From NCBI RefSeq assembly GCF_019710575.1, contig NZ_JAHWFK010000005.1:186001-250000 (forward strand): DNA of 64,000 nucleotides, written 5' to 3'. Every line of letters starts with the position of its first letter. Position 1 is the first letter of the stretch. Positions 53,947 through 62,602 of this stretch are shown piece after piece. The stretch is from Paractinoplanes polyasparticus (GTDB taxonomy: Bacteria; Actinomycetota; Actinomycetes; Mycobacteriales; Micromonosporaceae). The notes beneath the pieces are model-generated. The model did not search any database. It was given only the letters and a program-made list of their open reading frames with translations, and was not told the origin of the DNA. The translations under genes and the position numbers were made by a program.

Positions 53947-54285
53947 ATGGCCCCCGATGTGCTGTCCCAGGTGTTCGCGGCGCTGGCGGATCCCACCCGG
54001 CTCGACATGGTGAGCCGGCTGGCTGCCGGCGACGCCACGGTCACTCAGCTCGCGGAGCCCTACCCGATGACGCTCCAAGCGGTCTACAAGCACCTCAAGG
54101 TGCTCGAGGGGGCCGGCGTGGTCAGCCGGCCGCCGGGCCCGCAACCACGGGCGGTGCGCCTCGAAGCGGAGGTCTTCGACCTGATGGACAAGTGGATCGA
54201 ACGCTATCGGCGCCGGGCCGAGGAGCGGCACCGCCGCCTCGACGCTGTCCTGGCGGCCATGAACGAAGAGGAAGGCGTGGCGTGA
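53947..54285 (+). CDS. ArsR/SmtB-family transcriptional repressor
   Basis: A 112-residue winged-helix regulator: FAALADPTRLDMVSRLAAGDATVTQLAEPYPMTLQAVYKHLKVLEGAGVVSR. It lacks the cysteine clusters of metal sensors and belongs to the group that controls an adjoining SRPBCC (AHSA1) gene. The preferred ATG has GGAG 5 nt upstream. It probably represses its own operon through the two operators just upstream. Confidence 0.93.
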   Translation: MAPDVLSQVFAALADPTRLDMVSRLAAGDATVTQLAEPYPMTLQAVYKHLKVLEGAGVVSRPPGPQPRAVRLEAEVFDLMDKWIERYRRRAEERHRRLDAVLAAMNEEEGVA

Positions 54286-54764
54286 CCGTCAAGACCGAGA
54301 CCACGATCGAAGCCGACCCGACGGTGCCGATCATTCGTCTGGCCCGCGAGTTCGCGGGCACACCCGAGCAATTGTTCCGAGCGCACACGGATCCCCGGTT
54401 GTTCGCCCTGTGGATCGGCCCGAGTTCGCTGGAAACGCGCATCGACCAATGGGACGCCCGCACCGGCGGCACCTTCCGCTATGTGTCCTCCCGCGAGGGC
54501 GAGGAGTTCGCCTTCCGCGGCTGCTTCCACGAGATCCGGCCCGATCGCATCGTGCAGACGTTCACCTACGAGGGCGATCCCGACGGCGTGGCCCTGAACA
54601 CGCTGTGGTTCGACGACCTCGGCCACGGACGCGCCCGGCTCCGGACGCAGTCCCTGGTGGAGAGCTTCGAGGCCCGCGACGGGTGGCTCCGGAGCGGCAT
54701 GGAGACCGGAGTCGACCAGGGTTACGCCAAGTTGGAGGAGCTGATCACCCATGACGCTGTCTGA
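54282..54764 (+). CDS. SRPBCC (AHSA1-like) protein
   Basis: A 160-residue START/SRPBCC-fold protein with VPIIRLAREFAGTPEQLFRAHTDPRLFALWIGP at the N-terminus and a C-terminal amphipathic helix. It has a hydrophobic ligand cavity in known members, with the ligand undefined. It starts at a GTG overlapping the arsR stop (GTGA). The ArsR-SRPBCC pair is a common actinobacterial module. Confidence 0.92.
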   Translation: MTVKTETTIEADPTVPIIRLAREFAGTPEQLFRAHTDPRLFALWIGPSSLETRIDQWDARTGGTFRYVSSREGEEFAFRGCFHEIRPDRIVQTFTYEGDPDGVALNTLWFDDLGHGRARLRTQSLVESFEARDGWLRSGMETGVDQGYAKLEELITHDAV

Positions 54765-55326
54765 CCACCCCGCCGAGCGGCACCATGAGATCGGCGGGGT
54801 CTTCACCGACCGCGTCCTGGGCACGCGTTCGTGGGATGTGCCGACTCCGGTCGCGGCGTGGACCGCCCGCGACGTGGTCGGCCATCTCGTGACGTGGTTC
54901 CCGCCGTTCCTGCGCGCCGGCTCCGGCATCGAACTGCCGCCGGGACCGCCGGTCGCCGACGACCCGGCCGGGGCGTGGCGGGCACAATACGACGCTGTGC
55001 AGGCGCTGCTGGACGATCCGGCCACGGCCGGCCGCAAGCTCACCAACCCGCACCTCGGCGAGCTGCCGCTGGACCACGCGATCGACCAGTTCTACACGGC
55101 CGACGTCTTCATGCACACGTGGGACCTCGCCCGGGCCACCGGCCAGGACGATCGGCTCGACCCGGAATTCTGCGCCCGCCTGGTGACCGGCATGGAGCCC
55201 ATGGAGCAGGTGATCCGATCCTCCGGGCAGTACGGCCCCCGCGTTCCGGTGAAGGATGACGCCGACGCTCAGACCAGGCTGCTGGGCTTCATCGGCCGCG
55301 ATCCGGAATGGAGCGCCCCGGCCTGA
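54751..55326 (+). CDS. TIGR03086-family DinB-like (mycothiol-type) protein
   Basis: A 191-residue four-helix-bundle protein with WTARDVVGHLVTWFPPFL and DQFYTADVFMHTWDLARATG. These carry the spaced histidines (HL, HTWDLA) typical of the TIGR03086 / maleylpyruvate-isomerase-like metal-binding family. Some relatives use mycothiol. It overlaps the SRPBCC gene by 14 bp, so it is the third gene of the ArsR-controlled operon. Confidence 0.88.
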   Translation: MTLSDHPAERHHEIGGVFTDRVLGTRSWDVPTPVAAWTARDVVGHLVTWFPPFLRAGSGIELPPGPPVADDPAGAWRAQYDAVQALLDDPATAGRKLTNPHLGELPLDHAIDQFYTADVFMHTWDLARATGQDDRLDPEFCARLVTGMEPMEQVIRSSGQYGPRVPVKDDADAQTRLLGFIGRDPEWSAPA

Positions 55327-55561
55327 CTTCGCGACCGGTTCAGAGTGCCGCTCGCGTCGTCACCGACAGGCTTCCGTCGCGACGCCCGACCGCCAGCATC
55401 GTCCGGCCGTCGGGCAGGGTCGTGACGACCGCGGCACCCGTCCGGGGCACAGCGGCGATTTGGTCCGGCCAGTAAGATGGCCCGACCGGCACACAACCAT
55501 GGTGGCGCTCTCCGCGTTTCACTGTCCGAGGTTCCACCACAACCGACCGGGAGAGATCGCC

Positions 55562-56074
55562 TTGAGAATGTCCGCCGTCATCAGCTCCATCGGCATCGTT
55601 GTCGCGGCCGCCACGACGGCCGCCTGCGCCGGGGTGGCCGCGGCGGACGTGCAGGTCGCCCCGGCCGCGCCGGCCCCCGCTGCCACCACCACCGCTGCCG
55701 CCGCACCGGCGACCGCCGTCGACGATCGCGACCCGGCGCTGAAGTACCAGCAGGACGGCCGGGTCGTCACCGTCACGAAGAAGGCGGCCAAGGTTGCCAC
55801 CGTCACGCTGACCTCGGCCGACTACGGCAAGAACTCGGCCCGGATCGTGCTGTCGGTCGCGGCCGCGCGCCCGTTCGTGGTCGACCCGGCGATGTTCACC
55901 TTGTACGACGTCGAGGGCTGGGAGAACGACCCCACGCAGACCGGGACGGTGCGGTTCGAGCGCGGTACCGGCTCGCTCACCCTGACCTTCACCGGCACCC
56001 CGGCCCGGCCGGTCGCCCTGGGCTGGGTCCCGCAGTACGGCGAGGAGGCCGTCGCCGTCTGGGAACGCGGCTGA
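55562..56074 (+). CDS. secreted Ala-rich protein, unknown function
   Basis: About 170 residues. A hydrophobic signal sequence (SAVISSIGIVVAAATTAACAG) is followed by an Ala/Pro/Thr segment (about 30-60). A compact domain of about 100 residues follows with beta-strand-like repeats (VVTVTKKAAKVATVTLTSAD, IVLSVAAARPFVVDP, LTLTFTGTP), which looks like an immunoglobulin-like or DUF4352-type fold. GGGAGA suits a TTG start at 55562; an ATG at 55568 is also possible. A cysteine near the signal end could make it a lipoprotein, but the box is atypical. Confidence 0.7.
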   Translation: MRMSAVISSIGIVVAAATTAACAGVAAADVQVAPAAPAPAATTTAAAAPATAVDDRDPALKYQQDGRVVTVTKKAAKVATVTLTSADYGKNSARIVLSVAAARPFVVDPAMFTLYDVEGWENDPTQTGTVRFERGTGSLTLTFTGTPARPVALGWVPQYGEEAVAVWERG

Positions 56075-56141
56075 CGGCAGCCCGGCCCGGCCGCGCATTC
56101 CAACCGGCCGGATGATGACATAGAAAGATGCACATGTCTCA

Positions 56142-56170
56142 TTGAGGAAGATCGACGATCTCGCTATCTT
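56142..56170 (+). promoter_or_regulatory. promoter of the toxin gene with palindromic spacer
   Basis: TTGAGG (-35, 56142-56147) and TATCTT (-10, 56165-56170) are separated by exactly 17 nt. AGATCGACGATCT (56149-56161) is a palindrome with 6-bp arms lying wholly within the spacer, a good place for a repressor. Confidence 0.6.
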
Positions 56171-56202
56171 CTAGCGGATTGTCTATTTCTCGGGGGAATG
56201 TA

Positions 56203-59200
56203 GTGCATTTTTCAAGAACAAGGCCGCGTCATGCGCGGCGGATCGCGGCTGGGCTGACACTCGCCCTCCTGGGCGCGCTGGCGCCCGCCGCACCGGCCCG
56301 GGCCGAGGAGGCGCCGTACGACGCCTCGCTCGCCCGCTGGTGGGCGGCCACTCTGGTGGTCGACGGCACCCCGTCGATCGCCCGGGCCGCGGCCGAGGCG
56401 CTGCTCGGCTCGGACGCGGACATCGAGGCCTTCGCGGCCGAGGGCGGCGGCGCCGACGAGGCCTTCGCCGCCGACGCCCGGGCGGCCGCCGAGGCTCTGG
56501 CCTCCGTGGACGGCCCGGCCACCAGGACAGCGGCCGAGACGGCCCTGGCCGGTTCGCAACAGAAGATCGAGGACTTCGTCAACGGCGGCTTCGAGCCGGC
56601 CTGGGTCACCGACGAGCGGCTCCGGGTGTTCCGGGTGCTGGAGGCCGGCGGCCCCACCACCAAGACCGCTGCGCAGGCGGCGCTGGACGGCACAGCGGCC
56701 GACATCACCGAGTTCCTCAGCACCAAGCGCGAGAAGGCCGAGAACGCCGACGACCGGCTGGCCGCGACCCGGATGCTGACCGGCGGGGTGAACAACACCG
56801 GCCCGATTCTGAACACGGCCGCCGCCGCGGCGCTGGCCGGGAACGCCGACGACCTGCGGGACTTCCTGGTCAGCGGTCAGTTCGTGGCCCGGGCCCGGGA
56901 CAAGGAGCTGGCATCCATCACCAGCCTGACCCAGCAGGCCAAGGAGGCCGGCGAGACCACCGCGCGGGAGGCGCTGGCCGCCTCCGATGCCTCGAGGCGG
57001 GCGCTGAGCGCGGCCCAGGCGGCCAAGAAGTCGGCCGAGGAAGCCGCGGCCGAGACCAAGGCCGCCGGCGGTGCGGCCAAGAAGGCGTCGGCCGCCGCCG
57101 GACGCGCCGCGGATGCCGCCGCCGGCGCGGCCAAGGCTGCCAAGGAGGCCAAGGGCGCTGCCGCCGCCGCGATGCGGGCGGCCTCGATCGCTGAGGACGC
57201 GGCACGCCGCGCCACCTCCGCCGCCGCGCTCACCGCGCAGGCCGCGTCCCGGGCGCAGAACGCCGCTGCGGCCGCGCGGACCAACGCCGGCAAGGCATCA
57301 GCCGCCCGGCAGGCCGCCCAGGCCGCCAGGGACGCGGCCGACAAGGCCGTCGAGCTGGAGAAGGTGCGCGCCGAGCGGGACCGGGCGCTGTCCCAGGCCA
57401 AGGAGGCCCTGACCGCCTCGCAGAACGCGAGCGGGAACGCGACCGCGGCCGCGAACGCCGCCGACGAGGCCGGCGCCCAGGCCGGCGTCTCGGCCGAGCA
57501 GGCCCAGCGCGCCCGCAACGCGGCCGCCCAGGCCCGCCGCGAGGCCGCGGCTGCGGCCCGCGCGGCCGAACGGGCCATGAGGTTCGCCCAGGCGGCGGCC
57601 AAGGCCTCGGACGAGGCGTTCCAGTTCGCCAAGGACGCCGCCGCCCACGCCTACGCGGCGGCCGCGGCGGCCATCGACGCGGCCGACCACGCGGGCGACG
57701 CGGCGAAGGCAGCCGCCGAGTCCACCAAGCACGCCCAGGCCGCGGTCACGGCGGCCGGCCTGGCCGTGCGGGCCGCGAATCAGGCGGTCGAGCTCGAGAA
57801 GCTCGCCCGTGAACAAGACGCTCTGCGCCTGACCGAGGCCACCGACCAGGGCATCGAGGACGCCCAGGCGGCCCTCGCGACCCAGCAGGCCCAGGCCGCG
57901 GCCGGCGGCGAGCTGGTGGCCTGGAACCGGGACCTGCTCTGGGACACCGAGGAGGAGGACCGGGTCAACTCGACGACCCGGGCCCTGCTGAACGAGGCGA
58001 CGGCGGCCGGCGCGTCCGACGCGGTGGTCCACGACCGGGGCCGCCGGGCCGCGCTCGCGCTGATGAAGACCGGTGGCGAGTGGACCCGGACGGCCGCGCA
58101 GGACGCGGTCGCGGGCACCGATGTGGCGCTGCGCGCGTGGCTGACCAGCGGCCGCCAGGTCGCGGTCGGGCAGGACAACCGGGCCCGGGTCTGGTCGCTG
58201 ATCGACAAGCTGCCGGCCGGGGCCGAGCGGACCGCGGCGCAGAACGCGGTGAACGGCACCGACGCCGCTGTGCAGACCTTCCTGCGTACGCGGAACTACG
58301 CCGGCAAAGCGGCCAAGGACCGGACCGAGGTCTACCGGATCATCGACGCCCACCCGAACTGGGGCAACCTCAAGGCCGCGGCCGAGCGGGCGCTGGGCGG
58401 CACCACCGCCGACGTTCACCAGTTCCTGCGGACCGGTCAGTACGCGGCCGCGGCAGCCGACGAGCGGTTCCAGGTCTACCAGCTGATGGAGACCGGCGGC
58501 CCCGAGGTCAAGGCGGCCGGGCAGGTGGCCCTGGCCGGTCCGGCGTCGGGTCTGACCTACTTCCTCACCGCCGCGCGCTTCAAGGCGGCCCAGCTCGACT
58601 ACGAGCAGGCCACTCACGTGGCAGCCGTGCAGAAGCTGATCGCCGAGGCCCAGCAGTACGCCCAGACCGCGGTCACCGACTCCAACGAGGCGTTGCAGAC
58701 CGCGGCCCTGGCCCGGAAGGCGTCCGCCGAAGCCGACGGTTACGCCAAGCAGGCGGAGATCTCGCGGGGCAAGGCCGCCGATTTCGCGAAGTCGGCGGCC
58801 GCGTCGGCCACCGCGGCGCAGAACAGCGCAAACCAGGCCGCCCGGTCCGCGGAAACCGCCCGGGCAGCGGCGGACCAGGCCCGCGCCAGCGCCACCAAGG
58901 CGGCGCGGTCCGCTTCGGTGGCCACCGCCGCCGCCAGCCGGGCCGCCACGGATGCCGCGGGCGCCCGGAACGCGGCCGCGGCGGCCAAGGCTTCGGCCGA
59001 GGCCGCGGGCAAGGATGCTCTCCTGGCCCAGGAAGCCGCGAACCAGGCCGTCGCCATCTACAACCAGAAGCTGGCGGCGTACGAGAAGCAGCGGCGCAGC
59101 GACGAGGCCGGCAGCGGCAGCGACGGCACGGGAACGGCGAACGAGGACCACAAGACGTGGAGCTGCCTCATCCCGGACCAGATGTCGACCGAGTGCGTCA

Positions 59201-60282
59201 AGGTCTTCACCTCCTTCGCCGACGCGCTCATGCACCCGAACGAGTGCGGCACGACGGCCAACCGGGGCAGCACCGGCTGCCTGATGTTCAACGACATCAA
59301 GTCGTTCATCGAGCAGAATCCCGACCTGCTGCTGGACACCCTGCAGTTCGTCCTGATGGCCTGCGGTCTGGTGCCGGGCGCGGGCGAGGCGTGCGACGTG
59401 ATCGACGCCGGGGTCTCGCTGGCTCGCGGCGACTACGTGGGCGCCGCGCTCAGCGGCCTCGCGACCATCCCGCTCATCGGCATGGGAGCGACCGCTCTCA
59501 AGGGCGTCAAGATGAGCGACAAGATGCGCGAAGCCCTGAAGATCTTCGAGAATCTGGCCACCGCGTGCGACAAGAAGAACAGCTTCGGCCGGGGCACCCC
59601 GGTGCTGATGGCCGACGGCACGCGCAAGCCGATCGAGCGGGTACGGGTCGGCGACCGGATCCTGTCGACCCAGCCCGGCTCGTGGCGCACCGCGACCAAG
59701 GTCGTGACCGCCACCATCCAGGGCACCGGCGACAAAAATCTGGTCGACCTCACCCTGGACACCGACGGTGACGCCGGCACGGCCACGGCCAAGCTGACCA
59801 CGACCGCCCACCACCTGTTCTGGTCGGCGCGGCAGCGCGGCTGGGTCGAGGCCACCACGCTGGCCGCGGGCATGGCGGTGCGCGGCGGGGACGGCGCGCG
59901 GCTCGAGGTCGAGAAGGTCGAGCGCCGCACCGAGCGGGCAACGGTCTACAACCTGACCGTTGCCGACTTCCACACGTACTACGTGGGCGCCGGCAAGGCG
60001 TCGGTGCTGACGCACAACTGCCTGCGCTCCGACTTCGACAACCTGGCCAACGGCAACAGCCGGGGCGTGAAGGTGGTGTCGAACGCGACCGAACTGCGGG
60101 CTCTGTTCGACAAGTGGAAGGAAGGCGCCGAGCAACTTCCGGCGCGCGGCGAGAAGATCCCCGAGGTCTACAAACTCGAGGACGGTACCGTCATCCAATG
60201 GCGCCTGACCTCCGCCTCCGGCGGGGAGACGATCGACATCGTCCGCCCCGGGGCCAGGCAGGAGAAGGTGCACCTCGGATGA
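56203..60282 (+). CDS. secreted polymorphic toxin: ALF repeats, Ala-rich coiled coils, HINT domain, C-terminal toxin
   Basis: A 1359-residue protein. A signal peptide ends near ARAEE (about 36). ALF repeats (AAEALLGSDADIEAFAAEG, then GTAADITEFLSTK) occupy about 45-230 and 615-800. Long alanine-rich coiled coils lie at about 240-575 and 800-1010. A cysteine-containing segment (about 1020-1120) precedes a HINT autoprocessing domain (1126-1273), which starts NSFGRGTPVLMADGT with Ser in the usual nucleophile place and ends LTHNC. The last 86 residues form the toxin domain, with DGTVIQWRLTSASGGETID near its end. I think it is an RNase-like effector but cannot name the family. The preferred GTG is at 56203, with GGGGGA upstream. 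The next gene overlaps by 4 bp. Confidence 0.9.
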   Translation: MHFSRTRPRHARRIAAGLTLALLGALAPAAPARAEEAPYDASLARWWAATLVVDGTPSIARAAAEALLGSDADIEAFAAEGGGADEAFAADARAAAEALASVDGPATRTAAETALAGSQQKIEDFVNGGFEPAWVTDERLRVFRVLEAGGPTTKTAAQAALDGTAADITEFLSTKREKAENADDRLAATRMLTGGVNNTGPILNTAAAAALAGNADDLRDFLVSGQFVARARDKELASITSLTQQAKEAGETTAREALAASDASRRALSAAQAAKKSAEEAAAETKAAGGAAKKASAAAGRAADAAAGAAKAAKEAKGAAAAAMRAASIAEDAARRATSAAALTAQAASRAQNAAAAARTNAGKASAARQAAQAARDAADKAVELEKVRAERDRALSQAKEALTASQNASGNATAAANAADEAGAQAGVSAEQAQRARNAAAQARREAAAAARAAERAMRFAQAAAKASDEAFQFAKDAAAHAYAAAAAAIDAADHAGDAAKAAAESTKHAQAAVTAAGLAVRAANQAVELEKLAREQDALRLTEATDQGIEDAQAALATQQAQAAAGGELVAWNRDLLWDTEEEDRVNSTTRALLNEATAAGASDAVVHDRGRRAALALMKTGGEWTRTAAQDAVAGTDVALRAWLTSGRQVAVGQDNRARVWSLIDKLPAGAERTAAQNAVNGTDAAVQTFLRTRNYAGKAAKDRTEVYRIIDAHPNWGNLKAAAERALGGTTADVHQFLRTGQYAAAAADERFQVYQLMETGGPEVKAAGQVALAGPASGLTYFLTAARFKAAQLDYEQATHVAAVQKLIAEAQQYAQTAVTDSNEALQTAALARKASAEADGYAKQAEISRGKAADFAKSAAASATAAQNSANQAARSAETARAAADQARASATKAARSASVATAAASRAATDAAGARNAAAAAKASAEAAGKDALLAQEAANQAVAIYNQKLAAYEKQRRSDEAGSGSDGTGTANEDHKTWSCLIPDQMSTECVKVFTSFADALMHPNECGTTANRGSTGCLMFNDIKSFIEQNPDLLLDTLQFVLMACGLVPGAGEACDVIDAGVSLARGDYVGAALSGLATIPLIGMGATALKGVKMSDKMREALKIFENLATACDKKNSFGRGTPVLMADGTRKPIERVRVGDRILSTQPGSWRTATKVVTATIQGTGDKNLVDLTLDTDGDAGTATAKLTTTAHHLFWSARQRGWVEATTLAAGMAVRGGDGARLEVEKVERRTERATVYNLTVADFHTYYVGAGKASVLTHNCLRSDFDNLANGNSRGVKVVSNATELRALFDKWKEGAEQLPARGEKIPEVYKLEDGTVIQWRLTSASGGETIDIVRPGARQEKVHLG

Positions 60283-60623
60283 GCACGGTCGAGTGGATCG
60301 CCGACGAGGTCCTGACCGAGGGCCTCGACGACTGGGTGCTGGTCGACACGCTGATCGCCGTCGCCCATGAAGCGGTCAAGGGCACCGGCGGCGACTTCCG
60401 GCCGCCGGCGGCCGCGGCGATCGAGTACCTGATCCGGAACGGGCTGATGGTGGCGGGCGACATCGGGACCACGGGCTTCGAGCCGTGGACCGATCCCCCA
60501 CCGGCCATGGCCCGTCGCGTGATCGAGAAGTGCGAGTCGTTCGACTGGGTGCCGCTCGGGGACGCCTGCTGGCTGTCGAACACCGATCTGGGCGCCCAGC
60601 GCGCCCGGGCCCGGCAAGCCTGA
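60279..60623 (+). CDS. probable immunity protein of the polymorphic toxin
   Basis: A 114-residue acidic, soluble protein beginning STVEWIADEVLTEGLDDWVL and without signal peptide. Its ATG overlaps the toxin stop (ATGA) and GGAGAAGG lies about 12 nt upstream, so it is translated with the toxin. Position, size and acidity are those of cognate immunity proteins. I recognise no Imm family. The antitoxin role is inferred from gene order. Confidence 0.75.
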   Translation: MSTVEWIADEVLTEGLDDWVLVDTLIAVAHEAVKGTGGDFRPPAAAAIEYLIRNGLMVAGDIGTTGFEPWTDPPPAMARRVIEKCESFDWVPLGDACWLSNTDLGAQRARARQA

Positions 60624-60701
60624 GCCGGACGGAACGCGGGGTCACGCTACGGCGTGGCCCCGCTATCGTTTCGCCAGACGTCTCCGACAGAGGACAGGGT
60701 C

Positions 60702-60810
60702 ATGGTCCGCGCCGACGCCCGTGAGAATCGCGCCCGCATCCTGGCGGCCGCCCGGCAGGCGTTCGCCGAGGACGGCAACACCTCGATGAACCAGATCGCC
60801 CAGCGGGCCG
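60702..60810 (+). pseudogene. TetR regulator, 5' fragment
   Basis: From an ATG with GAGGACAGG upstream the frame encodes VRADARENRARILAAARQAF and SMNQIAQRAG, the first helices of a TetR helix-turn-helix. It then breaks at about 60810. Normal TetR proteins continue with VGIGTLYRHF and a ligand domain. The rest was lost in the deletion that joined it to the epimerase fragment. Confidence 0.8.
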
Positions 60811-61143
60811 GCGATCGCCTACGGCCACGAGCCGCGCGACACCCCGTTCACCGAACAGGACTGGACGAACGTGGCGGCCGACATCGCGCCGTACCAGCGA
60901 TCGAAGACCCTGGCCGAGCGCGCGGCCTGGGATTTCGTGGCCGGCGAGGGCCGCGGGCTGGAACTGGCCACGGTCAACCCGACGGCGGTGCTCGGCCCGG
61001 TTCTCGGTCCGGACTACTCCCCGTCGCTCAGCAGCATCGCCGGCATGCTCGACGGGTCGTTGCCGGCGCTGCTGAAGTTCGCCACCGGCTACGTCGACGT
61101 CCGGGACGTGGCGTCGTTGCACCTGCTCACCCTCAAGGCGTAG
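60811..61143 (+). pseudogene. NAD-dependent epimerase/aldehyde reductase, internal fragment
   Basis: About 110 codons in a different frame from the TetR piece encode AIAYGHEPRDTPFTEQDWTN and then YQRSKTLAERAAWDFVA, with the catalytic YxxxK. ATVNPTAVLGPVLGPDYSPS and YVDVRDVASLHLLTLKA follow before a TAG. The Rossmann N-terminus and the C-terminal part of this SDR-extended family are both missing. No start codon or ribosome-binding site exists. Confidence 0.8.
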
Positions 61144-61306
61144 GCAGGAATGCCCTCCGAGCATCACGCCCGGAGGGCCATCCTCCCCCGCCGTCACTGG
61201 CTATGACGAGGATGGCGGGTCTCCCGGGCCGGCGCATTGACCGGCGGCGCACGGGCCTTGCCTTTCCCGGCTTGACCGGCCGGGCTCGAGTGACTCCAAT
61301 GGGGTC

Positions 61307-62251
61307 ATGTCTGCGCCGGAACGCTTCGCCGAATATCGGCAACGCATGGCCCGCCTGCCCGTCGCGGTCGACGTGAGCGGCGATCCGGCCGGCAATTTCC
61401 AGTCCGAGGTGCGGACGGTCGCTCTCGACACCGACGTCGAGCTGTCCCTCAACGCCATCCGCGGCTGCCGCATGGTGGCACGCCGCACGCCGGCGATGGT
61501 GCGCCGGTCCGATCCGGAGGCGTACCGGCTCCTTCTCGTGCTCCACGGCCGGGCCGACGCGACCCACTGCGGTCGCGGCGGCGCCTTCGAGACCTCCGAC
61601 ATGGGCCTGTACGACACCTCCCAGCCGTTCGAGGTCGCCCGGGCGGCGCAGGCGCTGCCGGCCGCCTTCGCCATGATCACGTTTCCGCGCGCCCGCCTTC
61701 CCGTGCCCCACCGGACGGCGGCCGACCTCCTGGGGGCGCGGCTCGACGGTGGGCACGGCGTCGGCGCGGTGGTGGCCGATTTCGTCCGGCGCCTGGCCCG
61801 CGAGAGCCGCGACTGCACGCCCGCCGACCGGGCCCGGCTCGCCCGGTCCGCCGTCGACCTGATCGGGGTCGCCCTGGCCCATGAGCTCGACCGCGACCCG
61901 CCCCCCACGACCGGGGCCTGGCGCAGCTCCATGGTGACCCGGGCCCAGCATTTCATCGAGGCCCACCTCGACGACCCGGAACTGGGTCCGGCGACTGTCG
62001 CCGCGGCCCACCACATCTCCGTACGCCTGCTGCACAAGCTCTTCGAAGAGGCCGGGATCACCGTGTCGGACTGGATCCGCACCCGCCGGCTCGAACGGTG
62101 CCGCGAGGATCTGGCCGATCCCCTTCAGCGAGCCCGTCCCGTACGGCTGATAGCAGCGCGATGGGGCTTCCGGAGCGACGCTCATTTCAACCGCGCCTTC
62201 CGCGCCGCCCACGGGATGCCGCCCGGCGAATGGCGAGCCGGCCGCCACTGA
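61307..62251 (+). CDS. AraC-family transcriptional regulator
   Basis: A 314-residue regulator with an N-terminal AraC_binding_2-like cupin domain (about 20-180) and a C-terminal double helix-turn-helix (about 205-314). The latter contains ATVAAAHHISVRLLHKLFEE and IAARWGFRSDAHFNRAFRAAHGMPPGEWR, the AraC signature. It matches the actinobacterial group with an N-terminal sensor for aromatic or unknown ligands. No obvious target is adjacent. It follows the deletion scar at 60702-61143, and its original neighbour may have been lost. Confidence 0.92.
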   Translation: MSAPERFAEYRQRMARLPVAVDVSGDPAGNFQSEVRTVALDTDVELSLNAIRGCRMVARRTPAMVRRSDPEAYRLLLVLHGRADATHCGRGGAFETSDMGLYDTSQPFEVARAAQALPAAFAMITFPRARLPVPHRTAADLLGARLDGGHGVGAVVADFVRRLARESRDCTPADRARLARSAVDLIGVALAHELDRDPPPTTGAWRSSMVTRAQHFIEAHLDDPELGPATVAAAHHISVRLLHKLFEEAGITVSDWIRTRRLERCREDLADPLQRARPVRLIAARWGFRSDAHFNRAFRAAHGMPPGEWRAGRH

Positions 62252-62375
62252 GCACCCTGGACAGATCGAGGACAATCTCCCCCGATCATGCGCCCGCGGT
62301 TGTAATGTGCGGCACGTCGAAGGGCCCTCCGGCAGGTTCGGAACCAGTCCAGACGACGAAACGGGGGCACCACAC

Positions 62376-62543
62376 ATGACATTGAACGTCCATCGCACAC
62401 TCAGCGCTCTGGCCGTGGCCGCGGCGCTGGTGGTGAGCAGCGGCGGCATCGTCGCCGCGGCGGCCGCGCTCGACGCCAAGCCGCTGCGCGCCGAGTTCGC
62501 GCCGACACAGCAGATCCACGCCAAGCCGCTGCGCGCCGAGTAG
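62376..62543 (+). CDS. tiny secreted peptide with duplicated KPLRAE motif
   Basis: A 55-residue precursor. Residues 1-30 are a clear signal peptide (TLSALAVAAALVVSSGG core). The mature part of about 24 residues contains DAKPLRAEFAPTQQIHAKPL followed by RAE. The 23-nt unit that encodes AKPLRAE with its flank occurs twice without a mismatch, at 62473-62495 and 62518-62540. GGGGG lies about 11 nt before the ATG. A strong terminator follows 10 bp after the stop, so it is a single-gene transcript. I recognise no family. It could be a signalling or bioactive peptide. Confidence 0.65.
   Translation: MTLNVHRTLSALAVAAALVVSSGGIVAAAAALDAKPLRAEFAPTQQIHAKPLRAE
62473..62540 (+). repeat. 23-bp exact direct repeat within the small peptide gene
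   Basis: The segment 62473-62495 recurs exactly at 62518-62540, 45 bp apart and in frame. It encodes the repeated AKPLRAE unit. Confidence 0.85.
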
Positions 62544-62552
62544 GAAGCACAG

Positions 62553-62582
62553 CACGCGGGCTGGTCCGGACCAGCCCGCGTG
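62553..62582. terminator. strong inverted-repeat terminator
   Basis: CACGCGGGCTGGTCC followed directly by GGACCAGCCCGCGTG forms a perfect 15-bp inverted repeat 10 bp after the stop of the small peptide gene. It could serve both that gene and the convergent YciI gene. Confidence 0.85.
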
Positions 62583-62602
62583 TCTCAGCCGGCGCCACGC
62601 TC

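Noticed and set aside
55340..56098. 252-codon open frame on the minus strand
   Set aside because: It is antisense to the secreted Ala-rich protein, which has a signal peptide and ribosome-binding site.
57298..60273. 991-codon open frame on the minus strand
   Set aside because: It is a shadow of the alanine-rich toxin gene. Ala/Arg codon pairing in coiled coils produces such frames. There is no ribosome-binding site or domain.
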